From assembly GCA_025352105.1 (NCBI GenBank), contig JANXUB010000104.1:1-45369 (forward strand): a DNA stretch of 45,369 nucleotides, given 5' to 3'. The notes beneath the pieces are model-generated. The model was not told where the DNA came from. It did no database searches and was given only the letters and a program-made list of their open reading frames with translations. The stretch is from Burkholderiales bacterium. Its GTDB lineage: Bacteria; Pseudomonadota; Gammaproteobacteria; Burkholderiales; Casimicrobiaceae. The position numbers and the translations under genes are program-made. Position 1 is the first letter of the stretch, and each line of letters begins with the position of its first letter. This document shows positions 32,351-39,981 of the stretch, in pieces.

Positions 32351-34627
32351 CTACGCCTTCGCAAATTCCGCGCGATGTTTGATCCAGCGATCAACAAATG
32401 CCATTCTGTTGAACGTCGCATCGCTTTCAAGTTTGGTCGCCGCGTCTCGCGCCGCCTCAACCAAATCGATGTCTTCCTCAATGTTCGCGTAGCGTAGCGA
32501 AGGCAGTCCCGACTGCCTCGGCCCGAGCAACTCACCAGGCCCGCGAATGCGCAAATCTTCACGGGCGATGATGAAGCCGTCGGTGTTTTCGTAGATCACT
32601 TTCAGGCGCTGCTTGGCGGTTTCGGAGAGCTTGCCAGCGAAAATCAGGATGCACGTCGAGGCGACACTTCCGCGTCCAACGCGGCCTCGGAGCTGGTGCA
32701 ATTGCGCAAGGCCGAAACGCTCGGCGTGCTCAATCACCATCCAGCTTGCGTTGGGCACATCAACGCCGACTTCAATCACCGTCGTCGCCACCAGAACCTG
32801 AATGCGGTTCGCGGTGAAATCCTTCATGATCGCGGCCTTCTCATCAGCCTTCATGCGGCCATGCAGCAATTCCACTTTCACGTTCGGCATCAGCGCGACC
32901 AGATCTGCATGGAGCGCCGTGGCGTCTTGCAGCTGCACGTCCTGTTCGGCGAGCTTTTCGCTCTCCTCGATCAGCGGGCACACCCAATAAGCCTGCGCGC
33001 CTTGTTGTGCGACTTCATAAATGCGTCGCACGATTTCGCCGCGTCGCGCCTCGCTGACGAGTTTCGTCGCAATCGGTTGCCGCCCACCGGGCAGCTCGTC
33101 GATCACTGACACATCAAGGTCGGCGTAGTAGCTCATCGCAAGCGAGCGCGGGATTGGGGTGGCGCTCATCATTAAGGTATGCGGGGCGATGAATTTCTCC
33201 CCTCCCCCCCCGAGGGGGAGGGGCTGGGGGAGAGGGGGTAGCTGGCTTGGAGAGTCCAGACTGCTGCTCACGCCACCGTCCCCCTCTCCCCAACCCTCTC
33301 CCGCAAGGGGCGAGGGGGTAGAACGCTGCCCACGTTGACGCAGCTGCAATCGCTGCTCAACCCCAAACCGGTGCTGTTCATCCACCACGACCAACCCCAA
33401 TCGCGCAAACGAAACCTTCTTTTGAAACAGCGCATGCGTCCCAATCACAATATTCGCCTCTCCCCGCTTGCATGCTGCATGCGCCGCCCGCATCTCCGCC
33501 GCAGGCAGCGAACCGGTGAGCCAGGTCAGTTTGATGGGCAGCTCTGCGAGCCAATGAGAGAGTTTGTTGAAATGCTGCTCCGCCAGCAACTCCGTAGGTG
33601 CCATAAACGCCACCTGCCAACCGGCCTCAACCGCAACCAGAGCGGCCAGCGCGGCAACCACTGTTTTTCCGCTACCTACATCCCCCTGCAACAGGCGCGT
33701 CATCGGTGCTGCCCGCTGCATGTCATGCAGTGCCTCAGACAACGCCCGCTCTTGCGGCGCGGTGAGTTTGAACGGCAAGCGCTGGCGCAACAGCGTGGTG
33801 ATCAAACCTGTGGAATGCAGCATGGGCGCTGCCTCCTCCGAGCGCAATGACTTCGCGTCACGCAGCGCGAGCTGCTGGGCAAGCAATTCGTCAAACTTGA
33901 TTCGTCGCCACGCCGAATGCGTACGCGTTTCCAGAGGAATTACAGGCTCGGAGTTCGACGGTGCATGCAACACATCCAGCGCCGCACGCCACGGCGGCAA
34001 TGAAAGCGATTCCGTAATGGCACGGGGCAACATGTCGGCCTGCCAGTCGGCCACTTTGCGGGCTTTAGCAACCAGCGTGCGGATGGCGGCTTGCGGCACG
34101 CCTGCGGAGGCGGGATACACGGGCGTCAGGCGAGCGGTGGTGGCGGAGCTGTTGTTCGCATCAGCTGGCGGCGCTTCCAACTCGGCTTTTTTGAAAACCG
34201 GATGCACCATCTCCAGCCCATATCTTCCGTCTCGAACTTCGCCAAACACGCGAACGCTCGCACCGACTTTCAGAGCCTGAGTGATGCTTGGATAGAAATT
34301 GAAGTAACGCAGCGTTAAGCGCGGCGCAAAGTTATTGCTGCCATCTTCACCCGCCGCTCGAACCAGCGCCACGAATTGCTTGCGGGGACGAAAAGTCGTT
34401 TCCGAGTGCTCGACCACACCTTCGACTACGACCGATTCGCCAGCAACGAGCTCATTGATCGCACGAACCTGAGTCTGATCCTCATAGCGCATCGGCAGAT
34501 GCAGCAGCAAGTCGCGAAGATGATGCACGCCCAGTTTCGCAAACTTAGGTCGCAAAGCGGGCGGCAAATACGTCTGTTGGTCTTGTTCGTTCGTCACGCG
34601 AGGAAGTTTATCGGTTGCACTCGCCAC
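32351..34627 (-). CDS. recG: ATP-dependent DNA helicase RecG with in-frame repeat insertion
   Basis: Remodels stalled replication forks and branch-migrates recombination junctions. The 758-aa protein is longer than the usual ~690. It has the N-terminal wedge/OB domain, motif I GDVGSGKTVVA, Ia MAPTELLAEQH, motif II VVVDEQHRFGVEQR, motif III MMSATPIPRSLAM, IV-VI with LLHGRMKADEKAA, VLVATTVIEVGVDVPNA and QLRGRVGRG. Between motifs II and III, about residues 436-478 are encoded by a palindromic repeat (33196-33320) and read STPSPLAGEGWGEGDGG and LPPLPQPLPLGGGG; ordinary RecG has only a short loop here. The frame is kept, and a surface loop may tolerate it. Divergent from the alpha-2-macroglobulin gene. 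Confidence 0.95.
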   Translation of the reverse strand: MASATDKLPRVTNEQDQQTYLPPALRPKFAKLGVHHLRDLLLHLPMRYEDQTQVRAINELVAGESVVVEGVVEHSETTFRPRKQFVALVRAAGEDGSNNFAPRLTLRYFNFYPSITQALKVGASVRVFGEVRDGRYGLEMVHPVFKKAELEAPPADANNSSATTARLTPVYPASAGVPQAAIRTLVAKARKVADWQADMLPRAITESLSLPPWRAALDVLHAPSNSEPVIPLETRTHSAWRRIKFDELLAQQLALRDAKSLRSEEAAPMLHSTGLITTLLRQRLPFKLTAPQERALSEALHDMQRAAPMTRLLQGDVGSGKTVVAALAALVAVEAGWQVAFMAPTELLAEQHFNKLSHWLAELPIKLTWLTGSLPAAEMRAAHAACKRGEANIVIGTHALFQKKVSFARLGLVVVDEQHRFGVEQRLQLRQRGQRSTPSPLAGEGWGEGDGGVSSSLDSPSQLPPLPQPLPLGGGGEKFIAPHTLMMSATPIPRSLAMSYYADLDVSVIDELPGGRQPIATKLVSEARRGEIVRRIYEVAQQGAQAYWVCPLIEESEKLAEQDVQLQDATALHADLVALMPNVKVELLHGRMKADEKAAIMKDFTANRIQVLVATTVIEVGVDVPNASWMVIEHAERFGLAQLHQLRGRVGRGSVASTCILIFAGKLSETAKQRLKVIYENTDGFIIAREDLRIRGPGELLGPRQSGLPSLRYANIEEDIDLVEAARDAATKLESDATFNRMAFVDRWIKHRAEFAKA
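33196..33320. repeat. Two-armed palindromic repeat (SPLAGEG type) inside recG
   Basis: C-rich and G-rich arms face each other: a unit ending GGGGAGGGGCTGGGGGAG on the left (to about 33233) and CCCTCTCCCCAACCCTCTCC on the right (about 33281-33300), each with its own short internal hairpin, separated by about 45 bp. The same architecture occurs at 40001-40119. Single half-units lie at about 42702, 44024 and 45198. It is read in frame as recG residues about 436-478. Confidence 0.85.
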
Positions 34628-34656
34628 GCACGCTGGTGCGCGCCGCTACGACGCGA

Positions 34657-34685
34657 TTGCACGCCCCGCGCGACTAGGGTAGAAC
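34657..34685 (+). promoter_or_regulatory. Putative promoter of the alpha-2-macroglobulin/pbpC pair
   Basis: TTGCAC (34657-34662) and TAGAAC (34680-34685) with a 17-bp spacer, 53 bp before the ATG at 34739, within the 111-bp space divergent from recG. The match to the consensus is partial. Confidence 0.3.
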
Positions 34686-34738
34686 ACCGTATTCGCCATC
34701 CGACCATCCCGCCAACTTCACCGGCTCCAACGCACTCT

Positions 34739-37700
34739 ATGTTTCGTCGCCTACTGACCACGATTTTGATCACCCTGACGATGGTTTCGGCTCATGCCGC
34801 AGACCTTCCGGCGCTCGCCGAATCCCGACCGTCCAATGACGCCCGGGACATTGACGAACAGCAGGCCTTCCTCACGCGCGCAAAGGGCCCGGTGGACGCG
34901 AAAACGTTCATCGAACGCGTGCACTGCGAAGTCGAGGGTGTGCGCTCGGTGGTCGCCGTGCGCGTCATTGGTGGCGCTCGCAAGTCTGAACTGCTCAAGG
35001 CCGCAGGTATCAGCAATGCCGAAAACTGGATTGCTTTCCGCTGCGCGCAAACGTTTCCGGCGGGCGCCGACGTCACCATTCGCTGGGACGCTGCGGCGAA
35101 CAACCTGAAAATCGCCGCCGACACGCTCAAGTTCAAAGTGCGCTCCGGCGATTGGATCGAGATGACGTGCGGACGCGAGAACAAGGACGCCGGTTGCAAC
35201 CCGCTCTCCACGGTTTACTTCAATCTGAAGCGCGCCGTTGAGAACACCGACACCGCGCGCTTTCGTCTGCGTGATGATGCGGGCAAGCTTTACTCCCCCA
35301 TCACGAATGACTCTGACAGCGAAGGCGTGACGTTCGCCAAATTGCCCGCTGAGACGCGCTTCACGCTAGTCGTGCCACCGAACTTGAAGGAATCCGGCAC
35401 GAGCACCGTGCTGACACTCAAGCGCCCGATCAGCCTGCGTACCAGCGCGTATCCGCCGCTCGTGAAGTTCCCACGCAGCTTCGGCATCATTGAGCGCAAT
35501 GCGGATCCGGCGCTGCCTCTGACCGTCCGTAATCTTGAAGGCGCGGGTTCAGCAGGGGGCGCCGTCATCCGCAAGCTGCGCGTCACGAGCGAGCAGGACA
35601 TGATCCGCTGGTACGCCCGCACGCTGGGTTTTCAGCAGAGTGATCGCTCGATGGACGATGAGGAATCCGACTATGCGGATTTCGGCGAACGACTCAAGGG
35701 CGACGACGACAAACGGGCGCGTTCGCTGCTGAAAGGCAATGCGCAGGCGCAGACACTGCCTTTACCGAAGCCGGGCGGGCCGAAAGAATTCGAAGTGATT
35801 GGCTTGCCGCTGCCAGAGCCCGGCTTGCACATCGTCGAGGCCGAATCCACCGCGCTTGGCGCATCGCTGCTTGAAAAAAAAGGCTCGATGTTTGTACGCT
35901 CGATGGCGCTGGTCACCAATCTCGCCGTACACACAAAGACCGGCACGGGCGGCGCATTTATCTGGGTGACACGGCTCAACGATGCGACCGTTGTGGCTGA
36001 TGCGGCAGTGCGAATTCGCGACTGCAAAGGCGTTGAATTGGCTGTGGGCAAGACCGACAAGGACGGCATCGCACGCCTCACCCCCAAAGTGCCGAAAAGC
36101 AACGGCAGTTGCCCCATGTTTGTGTTCGCGCAGAGTGGCGACGACACGGCCTTCACTCGTAGCGACTGGACGCGTGGCATCGAGCAGTGGCGATTTAATT
36201 TGCCGTGGGACTATGAAGGCGACGGCGACAACAACAACAGCAAGCAGGCATTCCACACCGTCCTCGCGCGGAATCTGCTGCGCCCCGGCGAAACCGTGCA
36301 CATGAAGCACTATGTCCGCGAAATGAAGCGCTTTGGCGCGGGCGCGCCAGACATCGCAAAGCTCCCAAAGACTATTTCCATCATCAACGAGGGCAACAAC
36401 CAGCGCAGCATCGTCAACGTGGAGTGGAGCGCACGCGGCAACGCACTGACCGAGCTAAAACTTCCGACCAATGCCAAGCGTGGTCAATATCGCCTTGAGC
36501 TGGGCGGTCGCACGACGGGACGATTCACTGTCGCTGATTTCCGCCTGCCCGTCTACAAATCCGAAGTCAGCATAGCGAACGCAAATGTTGTGGGCGGCGA
36601 TAAGGCCAATGTGGATGTGCGCCTGTCGTTCCTGTCGGGCGGGCCTGCCAGTGGCGATGTGGTGACCGTGCGTTCGCGGTTCGATTCACGCACCTGGCCC
36701 GGATTTGACACGCTACCGGACTACAGTTTCAGTCTCCCGTCGGATGACGAAGAAGGGGGGCCACGACGTGGCGCGCGCGAGGGCAAACAGCCCGAAGGCG
36801 AAGATCAGTCGCTCGCGCTCTCCACCGCAGGCGCGGCGCGTGTACCGCTCGCAACGCCCAAGGTGGATCGCCCTTACAGCCTCATCGCCGACATGGAATA
36901 CAAAGACCCGAACGGCGAGATTTACACCGCGCAGACGCGCACCACGGTGTGGCCCGCCGCTGTGCTCGTAGGTATCAAGACGAGCGACTGGGCAATGGCG
37001 CGCGAAAAACTCTCCTACGACATCATCACCACTGACGTGACCGGCAAGCCCGTCGGCGGCGTCAAGTTCAAAGTACGTGGCGCCAACCGGACGTGGGACG
37101 CGTATCGCAAGCGCAACATCGGCGGCTTCTACAGCTACGAATCAAACCAGAAAAACAGCGACCTCGGCGTTCTTTGCGAAGGTACATCTGATCGCAGCGG
37201 CAAATACACCTGCAACAGCAGCGTGACCGCATCCGGCGAAGTACAGCTGCTGGTTGAAGTCACTGACAACGGCGGTCGCTCAGCGAGCGCTGGCACGTCG
37301 CTTTGGGCCTCGAATGGCGACGACTGGATGTTCCGTTCCGAAAGCTCGGATCGCATCGATTTGCTGCCCGAGAAAAAGCGCTACGAACCGAACGAAAAGG
37401 CACGCTTTCAGGTGCGCATGCCGTTCCGCGAAGCGACCGTTCTGGTGACGGTGGAACGTGACGGTGCGGTGCTTTCCAGTTTTGTCACGAAGCTATCGGG
37501 TAAATCAGCTGTCATCGAAGTTCCAGTCAAAGAAGAGTGGGCGCCGAATGCGTACGTCTCCGCGCTACTCATTCGGGGTCGTGTAGGAGCGCCTGCGCCC
37601 ACTGCGCTGGTCGATCTCGCAAAACCCGCATTCAAGCTGGGCATCGCCAATATCGACGTGAACTGGCAGCGCTACGGTCTCGACGTGAAAGTGACGCCGG

Positions 37701-39979
37701 ACAAAGCGGAATACCAGACCCGCGAAAAGTCGATGGTCAAAGTGAAGGTCACGCGCACTAACAACAATCGCGCGGGCGACAACGCCGAGCTGGTCGTCTT
37801 CGCCATCGACGAAGCCTTGCTGGAACTGCAAGGCAACAACACATGGAAATTGTTGGAGGCGATGATGAAGCGCCGTGACTACGGAATCACCACCGCAACT
37901 GCGCAAATGCAAGTCATCGGCAAACGACATTTCGGGCGCAAGGCGCTGCCACCGGGCGGTTCCGGCGGTCGTGGCGCGGGAACGCGCGAGCTGTTCGACA
38001 CCTTGATTTTGTGGCAAGGCAGCGTGATGACCGACGCTAACGGCGAAGCGAGCGTCGAAGTGCCGCTCAACGATTCGCTCACACGTTTTCGCATCGTTGC
38101 CGTGGCCGACGCTTACGGTGAGAGATTCGGTACCGGCGAGGCAAGCATCCGCACCACGCGCGATTTGCAACTCTTCTCCGGTTTGCCCGCTGTCACGCGA
38201 AACGGCGACGAATACCGTGCCGGTGTAACACTGCGCAACACCACCTCGCGCGTCGTGACCGCCGACGTATCGGCCGATTTGAACGGCACGGCATTGCCGA
38301 AGCGCGAACAAAAAATCGCTTCTGGCGAAAGCGCCGTCATCACGTGGGACGTCAAAGCGCCCGCTGATGGCAAAGAAGCCGTCTGGAATTTCGCTGCAAC
38401 GGAAAAGGGCAAAGATCGTGGTGACGCGCTGCGCATCAAGCAGGTGTTGCAAACACCGCTGCCCGTGCGCACCGTGGCCGACACCAGCGCCGAAATCAAA
38501 GGCAAAACGGCGCTCACGCTGAAGCCCGATTCCGCCACCAGCAAAGGTGATTTGACCGTCTCGCTCGCGCGCACGTACGGCGCGGACACGAGCGGCATCC
38601 GCGCCTACTTCGCGCGCTATCCGTTCGCCTGCCTTGAGCAGCGCATGACACGCACGATGGGCACCAAAGACGACGCGCTGTGGGATGTCATCGCGGGCTC
38701 ATTGCCAAACTATTTGTCGGCGTCCGGCCTCGCCAACTATTACCCCGGCGATACCAACGAGGGCAATCCCGTGCTCACATCGTTCGTCCTCGCAGGCGCG
38801 CATGAGGCAAAGTGGGTCATCCCCGATGAAGCAAAGGCACGCATGTTGTCCGGACTGGAGCGCTATGTTGCGGGCGAACTGAAGACGCAGCGCGCATGGC
38901 TGCCGAACGACAGCTATTACCTGCTCTCAGAAAAGCTCATCGCGCTTGAAGCGTTGTCTCGTTATGACCGCGCATCAAAGCGTTTGCTCGACACCATTCG
39001 CGTTGATCCGGTGAAACTCACTGCCGCGTCGCTCGCCGACTGGCTCGATATTTTGAACCGCGCGAAGGACATCCCGAACCGTGATGCGCAACGTGCCGCC
39101 GCGATCAAGGAGTTGCGCGACAACATCAAGGTTGCCGCCAACATCGCGTCCATCGCCCGCAGCGATGACCGCTGGTATTTCATGCGTAGTGACGACTACA
39201 CGATGGCGCGCATGTTCCGCTTGAGTCTCGATACACGTGAGCTCGCCGAGTTCAAACTGCCACTGCTCAAGAGCTTGAACAACCGCATGCAGCGAGGCGG
39301 CTATTTCTACAGCACGCAGGCCAATCTGTGGGCGGCATTCGCGCTCGAGCGTCACAATAAGCAGGCGTCCGCAGACGGTCGCACGCGAGTGACCTACAAC
39401 AACGAAAGCAAAGAAGTGGTGTGGGACAGCAACACGACTGAAGGCGAACTGACCTTCGCCTGGAGCGGCACTGCAACGGGCGTGTCAGTCGAACATCTCG
39501 GCAAAGGCGAGCCATGGGCACGCGCGCAGTTGCGTGCTCCCGTCGCCCTCGCGGGCAAGGTCGACAATGGCATCACCGTCAGCAAATCTTTCAAACCCGT
39601 GCAGCAAAAGCGCGCCGGTCGTTATAGCGTGGGCGACATCATTCAGGTGACCGTAACGGCGGACAACAAAGCGGGTCTCGGCTGGCTGGCGATTGACGAT
39701 CCCGTGCCCGCTGGCAGCACGGTTCTAGGCGGCCTTGCGAAGCTCGGAACCACAGCGGAAATGCCACAAACCTGGAGCGGCTATCGCTACATCGAACGCA
39801 CATTTACCAATGTTCGTTCATCGTTCGAATGGGCGCCGAAAGGGATGCACAGCTTCACATATGAGCTGCGTCTCACCACGCCAGGTAAGTTTGCGTTGCC
39901 GCCAACGCATGCCGAAGCGATGTATTCGCCTGAGGTGAATGGGCAGCTGGGCAACGCAGTGTTTGAGATAGAGCCTTAA
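34739..39979 (+). CDS. Bacterial alpha-2-macroglobulin with thioester motif
   Basis: A 1746-aa periplasmic protease trap. The ATG at 34739 begins a signal peptide (FRRLLTTILITLTMVSAHA-AD); the open frame upstream to 34376 is antisense to recG and is discarded. The chain has serial macroglobulin (MG) beta domains, a bait region, and the thioester motif CLEQ at about Cys1298 (YPFACLEQRMTRTMG), followed by the helical TED domain and a C-terminal receptor-like domain (WLAIDDPVPAGSTVLGG). In the known model a protease cuts the bait and is trapped covalently by the thioester. Unlike E. coli YfhM no lipobox cysteine is seen, so it is probably soluble. It is followed after 2 bp by pbpC, the conserved partner that repairs peptidoglycan. 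Confidence 0.94.
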   Translation: MFRRLLTTILITLTMVSAHAADLPALAESRPSNDARDIDEQQAFLTRAKGPVDAKTFIERVHCEVEGVRSVVAVRVIGGARKSELLKAAGISNAENWIAFRCAQTFPAGADVTIRWDAAANNLKIAADTLKFKVRSGDWIEMTCGRENKDAGCNPLSTVYFNLKRAVENTDTARFRLRDDAGKLYSPITNDSDSEGVTFAKLPAETRFTLVVPPNLKESGTSTVLTLKRPISLRTSAYPPLVKFPRSFGIIERNADPALPLTVRNLEGAGSAGGAVIRKLRVTSEQDMIRWYARTLGFQQSDRSMDDEESDYADFGERLKGDDDKRARSLLKGNAQAQTLPLPKPGGPKEFEVIGLPLPEPGLHIVEAESTALGASLLEKKGSMFVRSMALVTNLAVHTKTGTGGAFIWVTRLNDATVVADAAVRIRDCKGVELAVGKTDKDGIARLTPKVPKSNGSCPMFVFAQSGDDTAFTRSDWTRGIEQWRFNLPWDYEGDGDNNNSKQAFHTVLARNLLRPGETVHMKHYVREMKRFGAGAPDIAKLPKTISIINEGNNQRSIVNVEWSARGNALTELKLPTNAKRGQYRLELGGRTTGRFTVADFRLPVYKSEVSIANANVVGGDKANVDVRLSFLSGGPASGDVVTVRSRFDSRTWPGFDTLPDYSFSLPSDDEEGGPRRGAREGKQPEGEDQSLALSTAGAARVPLATPKVDRPYSLIADMEYKDPNGEIYTAQTRTTVWPAAVLVGIKTSDWAMAREKLSYDIITTDVTGKPVGGVKFKVRGANRTWDAYRKRNIGGFYSYESNQKNSDLGVLCEGTSDRSGKYTCNSSVTASGEVQLLVEVTDNGGRSASAGTSLWASNGDDWMFRSESSDRIDLLPEKKRYEPNEKARFQVRMPFREATVLVTVERDGAVLSSFVTKLSGKSAVIEVPVKEEWAPNAYVSALLIRGRVGAPAPTALVDLAKPAFKLGIANIDVNWQRYGLDVKVTPDKAEYQTREKSMVKVKVTRTNNNRAGDNAELVVFAIDEALLELQGNNTWKLLEAMMKRRDYGITTATAQMQVIGKRHFGRKALPPGGSGGRGAGTRELFDTLILWQGSVMTDANGEASVEVPLNDSLTRFRIVAVADAYGERFGTGEASIRTTRDLQLFSGLPAVTRNGDEYRAGVTLRNTTSRVVTADVSADLNGTALPKREQKIASGESAVITWDVKAPADGKEAVWNFAATEKGKDRGDALRIKQVLQTPLPVRTVADTSAEIKGKTALTLKPDSATSKGDLTVSLARTYGADTSGIRAYFARYPFACLEQRMTRTMGTKDDALWDVIAGSLPNYLSASGLANYYPGDTNEGNPVLTSFVLAGAHEAKWVIPDEAKARMLSGLERYVAGELKTQRAWLPNDSYYLLSEKLIALEALSRYDRASKRLLDTIRVDPVKLTAASLADWLDILNRAKDIPNRDAQRAAAIKELRDNIKVAANIASIARSDDRWYFMRSDDYTMARMFRLSLDTRELAEFKLPLLKSLNNRMQRGGYFYSTQANLWAAFALERHNKQASADGRTRVTYNNESKEVVWDSNTTEGELTFAWSGTATGVSVEHLGKGEPWARAQLRAPVALAGKVDNGITVSKSFKPVQQKRAGRYSVGDIIQVTVTADNKAGLGWLAIDDPVPAGSTVLGGLAKLGTTAEMPQTWSGYRYIERTFTNVRSSFEWAPKGMHSFTYELRLTTPGKFALPPTHAEAMYSPEVNGQLGNAVFEIEP

Positions 39980-39981
39980 TC

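Noticed and set aside
34376..34738. Upstream extension of the alpha-2-macroglobulin frame
   Set aside because: It runs antisense through the recG start, and a clean signal peptide begins at 34739.
37580..37610. TGTAGGAGCGCCTGCGCCC in the alpha-2-macroglobulin gene looks like one arm of the pbpC REP
   Set aside because: No facing arm follows and the encoded residues fit the family without an insertion.
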